NCBI RefSeq assembly: GCF_008086045.1
Contig: NZ_VSEY01000012.1
Location: 186,001 to 250,000 of the forward strand
From: Nonomuraea sp. PA05
Lineage (GTDB): Bacteria; Actinomycetota; Actinomycetes; Streptosporangiales; Streptosporangiaceae
Length of the DNA stretch: 64,000 bases
Direction of reading: 5' to 3'
In this document: in pieces, positions 35,501 through 42,875 of the stretch
Layout of the letters: every line of letters starts with the position of its first letter
How positions within the stretch are numbered: position 1 is the stretch's first letter
Position numbers and translations under genes: made by a program
Notes under the pieces: generated by a model
Databases searched by the model: none
Told to the model about the DNA's origin: nothing
Seen by the model: the letters and a program-made list of their open reading frames with translations, nothing else

Positions 35501-38500
35501 AGGACTTCGCGGCCCGCGACGACGTCAGCCCCATCGGCGGCCCGATCCCCGGCCTGGTCACGTACCTGCTCGACGACCGGCTGCGGCCGGTGCCGCCCGG
35601 CCAGGCAGGCGCCATCTACGTCGCCGGCGAGCAGGTGTCGCTCGGCTACCTGGGCAGGCCGGAGCTCACCGCGAGCCGGTTCGTGGCGGACCCGTTCGCG
35701 GGGGACGGCTCGCGCATGTACCACACGGGTGACCTGGCGCGGCGGACGCTCGGCGGCGAGCTGGTCTTCGCCGGACGGGCCGACGACCAGGTGCAGCTCA
35801 AGGGGTTCCGGGTGGAGCTCGGCGAGGTGGAGAGCGCGATCAGGGAGCTCGGCGGGGTGGTGGACGCGGCCGTCACGGTGGCGGACAGCGGCGATCACCT
35901 GGTCGCGCATGTGGTGGGTGAGGCCGCCGGTGACGTGGCGGGGCTGCTGGCGGTGAAGCTGCCCGCGTACATGGTGCCGGGGCGGGTCCTTTCGGTGAAC
36001 GCCCTGCCGCTGACGGTCAACGGCAAGCTGGACCGGCAGGCGTTGCGGGAACACGCGGCCCGCGCCGAACCCGGCGGAGCCGTCGCGCCGGGCGCGCAGG
36101 GCTCCCCGGCGCTCGCCACGCTGACCGGCATCTTCGCCGAGGCCCTTCCCGGCTCCGGCGCGGACGCCGACACCGACTTCTTCATGGCAGGCGGCGACAG
36201 CATCATCGCCATCGCCGTGGTCAACCGCGCCAGAGCCCTCGGCCTGCCGATCTCCCCCAGGGACGTCTTCCTCCACAAGACACCCCGCGCCCTCGCCGCG
36301 ACCCTCGCCGCCCACACACCGAGCACCACGACACCGGCCCCGGCCCGCTCCGGGAACGGCCCGCTGGCCCCGACGCCGATCATCCTCCGGCAACGCGAGC
36401 TGGGCGGCTCCCTCGCCCGCTTCGCCCAGGCCAGAACGCTGACGGCCCCAGAGGGCACCGGCTTCCAAGACGCGCAGCGAGCCGCCGACGCCGTGGTGTC
36501 CGCCCACCCCGTCCTCCGCCTCCGCCTGCGCACCGGGCACGGGGTGTGGACGCTGCGCACCGACCCCACCACGGAGGTCGCCGTCGTCCGCACGGACGCG
36601 GCCGACGCCACGACGGCGGCGAACGAGGCGGCGGGACGGCTCGACCCCGAGGCCGGGCAGGTGATCGCGTTCTCGTGGCTGGAGACGAGCCGCACCCTGG
36701 TGATCACCGCACACCATCTCGCCGTGGACGCGGTCTCCTGGCTGATCCTGCTGGACGACCTGAACGCCGCCCTGCGCGGGACGCCCCTGCCACCGCCCAC
36801 CACCTCCTACGCCGAGTACGCCGACGCGCTGGCGGCACAGTCGGCCCAGACGATCGACGACCTCGGCCACTGGCTGGAGACGCTCGAAGCGCCCCCGCTG
36901 CTGCCCGTGGCGAGCGGGTCGCGGGAGATCGCGGTGGAGCTGGCGCCCGAGCTGTCGGCCCAGGTGACGCGTACCGCGCCCGCCGCGCTCGGCGTCGGCC
37001 TCACCGAGCTGCTGTGCGGCGCGCTGCGGGCCGCGCTCACCCACGTCCAGGCGTCGCCCGCCGATCTGGCGATCGAGCTGGAGCGGCACGGCCGCGTCCC
37101 GGTGCTCGGCCACCACGACTACACCCGTACGGTCGGCTGGTTCACCGCGATCGCGCCCGTGCGGCTGTCCCCGCACACCGACCCGGTCGCGGCGGCCCGC
37201 GAGCTGGCCCGGCGGCAGCCGGACGAGCGCGGGCACGCCGGCTACGGACGGCTCAGGTACCTCAACCCGCAGACCGCCCCGCTGCTGGCCGCCCGCCCGC
37301 AGGTGCTGTTCAACTACCTGGGCCCGGCCAGTGAGTCCGCGGCGGTGCGGATCACCGGCGGCGACCAGGGCAGCCCGTACGCCGTCGAGGTGAACGCCTG
37401 GCTCGACACCGCCACGGGGAGCCTGCGCGCCACGTTCACGCTGGCCGACGGCGTACCCGGCGAGCTGGCCGGGCACTGGCGGCGCGCGCTGGAGCGCGTC
37501 GCGGACGCGTGCGCCGCGGCGGAGCGCACGGCGCCGGTGACGCCGCTGCAACGCGGCCTGTACTTCCAGGCCCAGCTCACCGGCCCGGCCGGGCACTACG
37601 TCGCCCAGAGCTACTTCACCTTCGACCGGCGGCTGGACGCCGGCGCGCTGGCCGAGGCGATGGCGTACGTGATCGCCAGGCACCCGTCCGTGGGCGCCGG
37701 TTTCAGCACCGACGCCGACGGCAACCCGGTCCAGGTGCTCGCGGCGGGACGGCGGGCCGAGGTCCGCACGGTGGAGCTGCCGGACGAGGCGGCGGCGGAA
37801 GCGCTGTGCGCGCGGGACCGCGACACGGGCTTCGACCCCGGCGAGGCGCCGCTGATCCGGCTGACGGTGGTGCGGCTGCCCGGCCACGACGGCCTGCTGC
37901 TGAGCTACCACCTGCTGCTGTGGGACGGCTGGTCGCGCGAGATCGTGCTGCGGGAGCTGTTCGACGCCTACGCGGCCGTCGTCGCCGGGCAGCCGCCGGT
38001 CCCGGTGCCGGCCACGCCGAGCTTCGAGGAGCACGCCAGGGCGCTGGCCGCCAGGGACGTCGCCGTGTCCGAGCGCTTCTGGGCGGAGCACCTGGCGGGC
38101 CTGCCCGGCCCGACGCTGCTCGCCGGCCCGGCGCCGTCGCTGCCGGACGAGCTGCCGCCCGCGCTCGTGCACACGCTGACGGCGGAGCGGTCGCGGCTGC
38201 TGCGGGAGGCGGCCAGGGCGCACGGCGTCACGCTGAACTCGGTGCTGACCGGCGCGTTCGGCCTGCTGCTCGGCGCGCACACCGGACGCTCGGACGCGGT
38301 GTTCGGCGTGACCGTCTCAGGCAGGGAGGGCGAGGGCCTGTCCGGCATCGTCGGCGTGCTGCTCAACACCGTCCCCATGTGGACGAGGGCCAGGCCGGGC
38401 GACACGGTGCGCGAGTACCTGTCGGGCGTGCAGGCGGCCAGGGTGGCGGCGATGGAGCACGAGCACCTGGGGCTCGGCGAGATCCAGCGCGGCAGCGGGC

Positions 38501-40596
38501 ACGACACCCTCTTCGACAACCTGTTCGTGCTGCAGAACTTCCTGGACCTGGATGCGTTCGCCGAGCGGAACGCCCGCCACGGCATCGTCGCCGAGCGGGC
38601 CGACGACTCCACGCACTACCCGTTCACCTGGGTCGTCACGCCGGGCGAGCAGCTCACGGTCAAGCTGGAGTACCGCGACAGGGACACCGCGCGCGCCCGC
38701 CGGCTCCTCGACGACTACCTGCGTGTGCTCGGCGACCTGGCCCGGTGGAGCGGCCCCGTGGGCGCGCTGCCCGGCCTGGGCCCCGTGCCGTCGCCGGTCG
38801 AGCGCACCGGCATCGGCACCGACACGGTGGTGGACCGGTTCGACCTGGCGGCCGACCGCGATCCGGACCGGGTCGCGCTCGTCTCGCACGGCCGCAGCAT
38901 GACGTTCGCGCAGTTGCGGGACCGCAGCCGGGCGGTGGCCGGGGTGCTCGCCGGCCGCGGCCTCGGGCCTGAGACGACGGTGGGGCTGGCGATCCCGCGT
39001 TCGCTGGACTCGATCGTGGCGCTGTTCGCCGTGCTGCGGGTGGGGGCGGCGTACGTGCCGCTGGAGCTGGACCACCCCGACGAGCGGATCGCCGCGATCG
39101 TCGCGGACGCCCGCCCTGACGTGATCCTCACCGTCAGCTCCGTCTCGCCCCGGCTCAGCGGCGAGCTGATCGAGCTGGACCGGCCGCTGCCGGAGGCCGA
39201 GCCGTTCGTGACGTTCGCGCCCGGCGACCCGGACCGCCTGCGGCACCCCGCGTACACGATCTACACCTCAGGCTCGACCGGCAAGCCGAAGGGCGTGGTG
39301 ACGGAGTACGCCGGGCTCACCAACATGCTGATCAACCATCAGCGCCGGATCTTCGAGCCGGTGCTGGCGGAGCACGGCCACCGGGTGTTCCGGATCGCGC
39401 ACACCGTGTCGTTCGCGTTCGACATGTCGTGGGAGGAGCTGCTGTGGCTGGCGGACGGTCACGAGGTGCACGTCTGTGACGAGGAGCTGCGGCGCGACGC
39501 GCCCCGCCTGGTCGAGTACTGCCTCGACCACGGGATCGACGTCATCAACGTGACCCCCACCTACGCGCAGCAACTGGTCGCGGAGGGCCTGCTGGACGAC
39601 CCGGCGCGGCGTCCGCCGCTGGTGCTGCTGGGCGGCGAGGCGGTCACCCCCGGGTTGTGGCGGCGGCTCGCCGAGACCGAGGGGACGGTCGGCTACAACC
39701 TGTACGGCCCCACCGAGTACACCATCAACACCCTCGGCGTCGGCACGTTCGAGTGCCCGGACCCGGTGGTGGGCGTGCCCATCGACAACACCGCCGTGTA
39801 CGTGCTGGACGCCTGGCTGCGGCCGGTGCCGGACGGCGTGCCCGGCGAGCTGTACGTGTCGGGCGTCGGCATCGCCCGCGGCTACCTCGGGCAGCCCGGC
39901 CAGAGCGCGCACCGGTTCGTCGCGTGCCCGTTCGGCGAGCCAGGCGAGCGCATGTACCGCACGGGCGACCTCGTGCTGCGGCGGCCCGACGGGAACCTGA
40001 TGTATCTGGGCCGCACCGACCAGCAGGTCAAGATCCGGGGGCACCGGGTCGAACTGGGCGAGGTGGAGGCGGCGTTCGCGGCGCACCCGGCCGTGCGGTT
40101 CGCCGCCGCGGTCGCCCAGTCCGATCCGCAGGTGGACGGCGCGTACCGGCTGGCCGCCTATCTCGTCCTGGAAGAGGCGGACCTGGCCGCCGTGGCCGCC
40201 GAGGTGGGGGCGGGGCTGCCCGACTACCTGCGGCCCACCCACTATGCTCAGGTGGACGCCATCCCGCTGACCGTCAACGGGAAGGCCGACACCAAGGCGC
40301 TGCCGGAGGCCAAGCCGCTGGGCGCGCTGACCACGTCGGCCGAGCGCGGCCCGGCGACCGGCACGGAGAGGGCGGTGTGCGAGCTGTTCGCCGAGGCACT
40401 GGACCTGGACGACGACGAGGTGAGCGCGGTGAGCGACTTCGTGTCCCTCGGCGGGCACTCCATGCTGGCGGTGCGGCTGGTCGGGCTGCTCCGCCGCGAG
40501 TACGGGCCCGTGGTCACCATCCGCGACCTGTTCGCGCTGCGTACCCCCGAAGCGATCGCCGGGCACCTCGATGAACAGCACCTCGATGAGCACTGA
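29596..40596 (+). CDS. cchH: Coelichelin-type nonribosomal peptide synthetase
   Basis: 3666 residues, three modules without a thioesterase: A1 (about 141-638), T1 (Ser681), E1 (about 737-1168, HH850-851, RTVGWF), C2 (about 1196-1602, HHIIADG at 1328), A2 (about 1655-2152), T2 (Ser2202), E2 (about 2255-2640, HH2373-2374), C3 (about 2645-3055, YHLLLWDG), A3 (about 3075-3570), T3 (Ser3622). The adenylation residues read as DINYWGGIG, DFWNVGMVH and DMENLGLIN, i.e. formyl-hydroxy-ornithine, threonine and hydroxy-ornithine, the set described for coelichelin. E1 and E2 imply D-residues. The E4-type EGHGR of E2 is ERHGR. Residues 1-120 form an N-terminal part of unknown role. A lone T3 end agrees with release by the esterase. 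Confidence 0.95.
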   Translation: MAESAMLEPSARLVTLSSARLAGLRRRIGEHPDRTLAEACAIGLAYWAGRAPDGLAPGTLFTDVIGWAGGGGRAPAGWEVADDGRSIAVPEGVAAADAQLALDDLADFPDRPLGTIAPSSLADRLRTLAEWNDTRAERDRPTIVELFREQVRARPDAVAVVDEHRSLTYRETSALASQLARHLIGRGLTAEQVVGISLERSADMVIGLLGVLMAGCAFVPLDPRWPAARRAVVIADAGLVAQLNRTGEHAGGEPEAVAVDLAGWRYGSYPAEDPEVAIAGPALAYVIFTSGSTGRPKGAMIRHEAISERLLWQAGEILRFGTDDAALFKAPLSFDISINEIFLPLVRGGRLVVLRPGGERDPHHLLSVIAEQRVTFTYLVSSMLDVLLEMAGDSGRLDSLRHVWCGGEVLTPELYERFRKLLGIPLYHGYGPAETTIGVSHVIYRGAAERLTTSIGKANPNTELYVLDDELRPVPVGVGGELYVGGFLLGRGYVGAPGLTSSRFVANPFAPDGSRLYRTGDLARFTPDGSLDFLGRADNQIKIRGMRLELEDVEAGLTEHPGVRHACVVAKKNTAGGTYLVGYVIPAAGSEGLRPDEVTTWAAANMVDYMVPAHVVVMTAFPLTENGKLDRRALPEPPAVTGPITAPVTEEERVVCAAVASVLGLDRVGVDGNFFQLGGDSLLAISLLGALREAGLHVTATEIFTSVTIGALAAVARREDDSATDHEDVATGPVTGSPIVRWLGETTEAVDGFAQSVVLNTPADLTAEALGEILAAVARRHDMLRARLTRGDRWGFDVPEAGGAAARWQESDRPLGECAGLAVSALDPDGGTMLAAVWRRAARQLVVAAHHVVIDGVSWRILMDDLSTAWRQLTSGAPIELPPVRTSFRRWTQLLEGTPFDADLAHYRRPLPAEDRPVGRRPLSGADTVARERVRVVTAGPEVTAALLGEIPARFHAGVNDVLLTALAVALARWRRDLGQDQTFAHIELEGHGREARHVARHVAGPEPDLSRTVGWFTTLFPVVVDPGAAADLTDPGYLAAALKAVKEDLARVPGNGLSYGVLRYLAGAAFDAPAPQVLFNYLGRFEAGTSGDWQLAGATGQLGERRDPAMRLPRALEFNAIAEPGPTGAYELATAISWPEGVFSEDDVATIGAYFLAALAGLAALDQGGHSPSDFRPLTLTQADVDALDGPALRDLLPLTPLQEGLYFHSVFDDDSAGSYVEQQLLTLDGDVDADRLAAAATRLLTLYPNLAARFVALDDGRVISVLESGAVAPFSTLDHPGMTDEEIRDHAERDRRAGFDLATGPLMRYTLIRAASGGHVLVQTVHHIIADGWSVPAMLRALLAEYHAPGSVRPLGGFPAYVRWLAGRDDEASDRVWREQLAGLPGPSLVAEGHTPSGRYADTAVRPDHDLDAAARSAGVPLSVAVHAAWALTLGGILHSRDVVFGSTVSGRDAQVPGIEDMVGLFINTIPVRVRWGGGTTAGELLGAVREHQSAVLPHQHVSLARIGRQAGGGPLFDTLVVFDVATDVSGLRGDSLAITGVVNEGAPHYPLTLVVERAPDGGARFNLIYDGELAREADARAILGTFTRALSGLLTRPDDLAGDLSGGDRRRAPIAAPIAAPIAAPAAAHGESPGLSPAAHGESPGLSPATLGGLFDAAARRNPAATAVTQCALDGSTRSLTYAELAQAKDHLAAALRAAGAGPGERVAVALPRSAEQVAALIAVVTAGAAYVPLDTAYPDERLQYVLTDAAPQVILVDHHQRDRLTELAARAGIQARVLVQGEEPHATTDGPEAAPHDPAYVIYTSGSTGRPKGVVVPHSSVLALLANTRHDLRFGPDDVWVQFHSASFDFAVWELWGALAHGGELLVPEYGLTRSPVDFHRLLRERGVTVLNQTPSAFYQLIEADRHAGEPLTSLRVIVFGGEALDLGRLRGWVDRYGAASPELVNMYGITETTVHVTHRVLTGEDFAARDDVSPIGGPIPGLVTYLLDDRLRPVPPGQAGAIYVAGEQVSLGYLGRPELTASRFVADPFAGDGSRMYHTGDLARRTLGGELVFAGRADDQVQLKGFRVELGEVESAIRELGGVVDAAVTVADSGDHLVAHVVGEAAGDVAGLLAVKLPAYMVPGRVLSVNALPLTVNGKLDRQALREHAARAEPGGAVAPGAQGSPALATLTGIFAEALPGSGADADTDFFMAGGDSIIAIAVVNRARALGLPISPRDVFLHKTPRALAATLAAHTPSTTTPAPARSGNGPLAPTPIILRQRELGGSLARFAQARTLTAPEGTGFQDAQRAADAVVSAHPVLRLRLRTGHGVWTLRTDPTTEVAVVRTDAADATTAANEAAGRLDPEAGQVIAFSWLETSRTLVITAHHLAVDAVSWLILLDDLNAALRGTPLPPPTTSYAEYADALAAQSAQTIDDLGHWLETLEAPPLLPVASGSREIAVELAPELSAQVTRTAPAALGVGLTELLCGALRAALTHVQASPADLAIELERHGRVPVLGHHDYTRTVGWFTAIAPVRLSPHTDPVAAARELARRQPDERGHAGYGRLRYLNPQTAPLLAARPQVLFNYLGPASESAAVRITGGDQGSPYAVEVNAWLDTATGSLRATFTLADGVPGELAGHWRRALERVADACAAAERTAPVTPLQRGLYFQAQLTGPAGHYVAQSYFTFDRRLDAGALAEAMAYVIARHPSVGAGFSTDADGNPVQVLAAGRRAEVRTVELPDEAAAEALCARDRDTGFDPGEAPLIRLTVVRLPGHDGLLLSYHLLLWDGWSREIVLRELFDAYAAVVAGQPPVPVPATPSFEEHARALAARDVAVSERFWAEHLAGLPGPTLLAGPAPSLPDELPPALVHTLTAERSRLLREAARAHGVTLNSVLTGAFGLLLGAHTGRSDAVFGVTVSGREGEGLSGIVGVLLNTVPMWTRARPGDTVREYLSGVQAARVAAMEHEHLGLGEIQRGSGHDTLFDNLFVLQNFLDLDAFAERNARHGIVAERADDSTHYPFTWVVTPGEQLTVKLEYRDRDTARARRLLDDYLRVLGDLARWSGPVGALPGLGPVPSPVERTGIGTDTVVDRFDLAADRDPDRVALVSHGRSMTFAQLRDRSRAVAGVLAGRGLGPETTVGLAIPRSLDSIVALFAVLRVGAAYVPLELDHPDERIAAIVADARPDVILTVSSVSPRLSGELIELDRPLPEAEPFVTFAPGDPDRLRHPAYTIYTSGSTGKPKGVVTEYAGLTNMLINHQRRIFEPVLAEHGHRVFRIAHTVSFAFDMSWEELLWLADGHEVHVCDEELRRDAPRLVEYCLDHGIDVINVTPTYAQQLVAEGLLDDPARRPPLVLLGGEAVTPGLWRRLAETEGTVGYNLYGPTEYTINTLGVGTFECPDPVVGVPIDNTAVYVLDAWLRPVPDGVPGELYVSGVGIARGYLGQPGQSAHRFVACPFGEPGERMYRTGDLVLRRPDGNLMYLGRTDQQVKIRGHRVELGEVEAAFAAHPAVRFAAAVAQSDPQVDGAYRLAAYLVLEEADLAAVAAEVGAGLPDYLRPTHYAQVDAIPLTVNGKADTKALPEAKPLGALTTSAERGPATGTERAVCELFAEALDLDDDEVSAVSDFVSLGGHSMLAVRLVGLLRREYGPVVTIRDLFALRTPEAIAGHLDEQHLDEH
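34437..34557. repeat. Two families of tandem repeats in the C2-A2 linker of the NRPS
   Basis: Three 12-base units coding APIA are followed by two 33-base units coding AAHGESPGLSP. Both keep the reading frame. They encode the flexible linker between the second condensation domain and the second adenylation domain. Confidence 0.85.
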
Positions 40597-42283
40597 CCGG
40601 GCAGAGCCCCGCACCGGCTCCCGGATCCTCAGGACCGCGCTGCGGCGCAACGCGGGCGCCATGGCGGGCGGCACCCTGCTCATGGGGCTGTACCAGGCGG
40701 GCGAGACCGCGTTCCCGATCGCGCTCGGCCTGATCGTCGAGCACGCGCTGCAGGATCGCAGCCTCGGCGCGCTCGGCTGGTCGATCGCGGCGCTGGCCGT
40801 GATCATCACGACGGTGTCGCTGTCGTGGCGGTTCGGGATGCGCATCCTGCAGAAGGCCAACACGACCGAGGCGCACCGCTGGCGGGTGCTGGTCGCCGAC
40901 CGCGGGCTGCAGCCGGTGGCCAGGGACACGGACCTGAAGTCCGGCGAGGTGCTGACCATCGCCACGGAGGACGCCGACCAGACCGCCGACATCATCGAGG
41001 TGGTGCCGCTGCTGATCAGCTCGCTGGTCGCGGTGGTGATCACGGCGGTCGCGCTGGGCATCGCGAGCCTCTGGCTGGGGGCGCTGGTGATCGTGGGCAC
41101 CGTCGCGATCCTGACCATCCTCAGCGTGCTGTCCAGGCGGATCGGCGAGGGCACCCGCGAGCAGCAGGCGCGGGTCGCGCGGGCGGGCGCCAAGGTCGCC
41201 GACCTGATCTCCGGCCTGCGCCCGCTGCACGGGTTCGGCGGCAACCACGCGGCGTTCCTGACGTACCGGAAGGTCAGCGCCGAGGCGAAGGACCAGGCGA
41301 TCAGCGTCGCCAGGATCAACGGCGCGTACGCCGGGGCGGCGCTGGCGCTCAACGCGATCCTCGCCGCCGCCGTCACCCTGGCGGCGGGCTGGCTGGCCCT
41401 GAGCGGCCGGATCAGCATCGGGCAGCTCGTCATGGCGGTGGGGCTGGCGCAGTTCATCATCGAGCCGCTCAAGCTGTTCTCGGAGATGCCGAAGTACGTG
41501 ATGATCGCGCGGGCGTCCGCGGACCGGATGGCGCTGGTGCTGGCCGCTCCCCCGGTGATGACGCCGGGCGCCGAACGGCCGGCCGCGGACGGCGACCTGG
41601 AGGTGGACAGCGTCCGGTACGGGTCGCTGAGCGGCCTGAAGTTCCACGTGCCGGCGGGCGAGTTCGTGGCGATCGCCGCCTACCAGGCGCGGGAGGCGGC
41701 CGACCTCGCCGCGATCCTGGCCGTGCACGTCCCGCCCGACGCCTACGAGGGCGTGGTGCGGGTCAGCGGGCACGAGCTGAAGGACCTGTCGGTCGAGGCG
41801 GTCCGCGAGCACCTGCTGGTGAACCCGTACCACGCGGAGATCTTCGCGGGCACCGTCCGCACCAACCTCGACCCGGCGGGCGCCGGCCTGCCGGTGGCGG
41901 AGGCCGTCGAGGCGTCCATGCTGACCGACGTCGTCGCCCTGCACCGCGAAGGCCTCGACCACGAGGTGCGCGACCGCGGCGCGAACCTCTCGGGCGGGCA
42001 GCGCCAGCGCCTCTCCCTGGCCCGCGCCCTGGCCGCCGGCCCCGGCATCCTGGTGCTGCACGATCCGACGACGGCGGTGGACGCGGTCACCGAGCAGCTC
42101 ATCGCCCGCAACCTGGCGCGGGCGCGGCGGGGCCGCACGATGATCGTCATCACCGGCAGCCCGGCGCTGCTGGACGCGGCGGATCGGGTGCTGGTGCTGG
42201 ACGGTGGCGTCATCACGGCGGAGGACACCCATCGCAACCTGCTGCACACCGACGAGGGCTACCGTCAGGCGGTGGCCAGGTGA
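40571..42283 (+). CDS. ABC exporter half-subunit lacking a functional Walker A
   Basis: 570 residues (ATG 40571; ATG 40586 is an alternative, both inside the end of the NRPS gene, so translation is coupled). Six membrane helices are followed by an ATPase domain. The signature LSGGQRQR is canonical, but the Walker A position reads IAAYQAREAADLA without GxxGxGK(S/T). The Walker B end is LVLHDPTTAVD (Asp to His, Glu to Asp) and the H-loop His is missing (VITGSPALL). It should form a heterodimer with the other half-subunit; the location corresponds to cchG. Expected substrate is the iron-free siderophore. Confidence 0.9.
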   Translation: MNSTSMSTDRAEPRTGSRILRTALRRNAGAMAGGTLLMGLYQAGETAFPIALGLIVEHALQDRSLGALGWSIAALAVIITTVSLSWRFGMRILQKANTTEAHRWRVLVADRGLQPVARDTDLKSGEVLTIATEDADQTADIIEVVPLLISSLVAVVITAVALGIASLWLGALVIVGTVAILTILSVLSRRIGEGTREQQARVARAGAKVADLISGLRPLHGFGGNHAAFLTYRKVSAEAKDQAISVARINGAYAGAALALNAILAAAVTLAAGWLALSGRISIGQLVMAVGLAQFIIEPLKLFSEMPKYVMIARASADRMALVLAAPPVMTPGAERPAADGDLEVDSVRYGSLSGLKFHVPAGEFVAIAAYQAREAADLAAILAVHVPPDAYEGVVRVSGHELKDLSVEAVREHLLVNPYHAEIFAGTVRTNLDPAGAGLPVAEAVEASMLTDVVALHREGLDHEVRDRGANLSGGQRQRLSLARALAAGPGILVLHDPTTAVDAVTEQLIARNLARARRGRTMIVITGSPALLDAADRVLVLDGGVITAEDTHRNLLHTDEGYRQAVAR

Positions 42284-42300
42284 TCTGCGCCACATGAGGT

Positions 42301-42336
42301 GAACCCCGGTGCGGACGAAGCGCCGCCCCGGGGTTC
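42301..42336. terminator. Bidirectional terminator hairpin
   Basis: GAACCCCGG / CCGGGGTTC inverted repeat with an 18-base loop that can itself pair partly. It lies between the convergent exporter and the 144-residue protein gene and marks the border between the siderophore cluster and the right-hand gene set. Confidence 0.7.
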
Positions 42337-42342
42337 GCGGGT

Positions 42343-42777
42343 TCAGACCAGCAGGAAGGACGGGGTCTTGGCGAGCTCGACCACCTGGAAGCCGGAGCTG
42401 ACGAAGTCCACGTTGTAATGGAATCGTCCCGTCACCCCGCTCGGCACGGTGATCGAGTACCGCAGCACCCCGGGGCTGGAGCCGGAGCGCACGAAGTCGT
42501 TCCCACTCGGCGTCCAGGCCGGCGCCTTGAACTCCTCCTTGAAGGGATTCCCCGTCGGCACCAGGCTGGCCACCGGAAGGCCGGTGTTCTCGTTGATGGC
42601 GACGATGTTCAGTGTGTAATCGCCGCCGCTCTGGCCGAGTACGTTGCCCGCCTCGAGTTGCAGGACGAGATCGAAGGTCGGCGACCTGGGCGGACCCGCG
42701 TTGGGGGTGTCGTCGGCGACGGTGCCGTTGGGGGCCGTGGTGTAGGCCGCCGCTATTCTCGCGTCGCTGGAATTCAT
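42343..42777 (-). CDS. Small protein of unknown function, beta-rich
   Basis: 144 residues, no signal peptide, no membrane helix and no family that I recognise. The sequence alternates short hydrophobic strands and turns (LVLQLEAGNVLGQSGG, YTLNIVAINENTGLPVA, LRYSITVPSGVTGRFHYNVDFV), which suggests an immunoglobulin-like or jelly-roll fold. The ATG is preceded by a strong GGGAGGGC site, so it is very likely a real gene. It is the last gene of the minus-strand set, 98 bases after the CHAT gene. Its function may be linked to the CHAT protease, as a substrate or a partner; that is speculation. Confidence 0.65.
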   Translation of the reverse strand: MNSSDARIAAAYTTAPNGTVADDTPNAGPPRSPTFDLVLQLEAGNVLGQSGGDYTLNIVAINENTGLPVASLVPTGNPFKEEFKAPAWTPSGNDFVRSGSSPGVLRYSITVPSGVTGRFHYNVDFVSSGFQVVELAKTPSFLLV

Positions 42778-42875
42778 GTGCCCTCCCGAGCAGGAATGGC
42801 GAGAGAATTTCCCCCGCCATTTCCATGATGGCCGCGAATTCCAAGCCCCGGAATTCGTGAAATTACGTATTCGAT

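Noticed and set aside
40380..40596. A thioesterase or reductase domain at the NRPS end
   Set aside because: The protein stops about 45 residues after the carrier-domain Ser3622; there is no space for a release domain. The esterase gene is the likely substitute.
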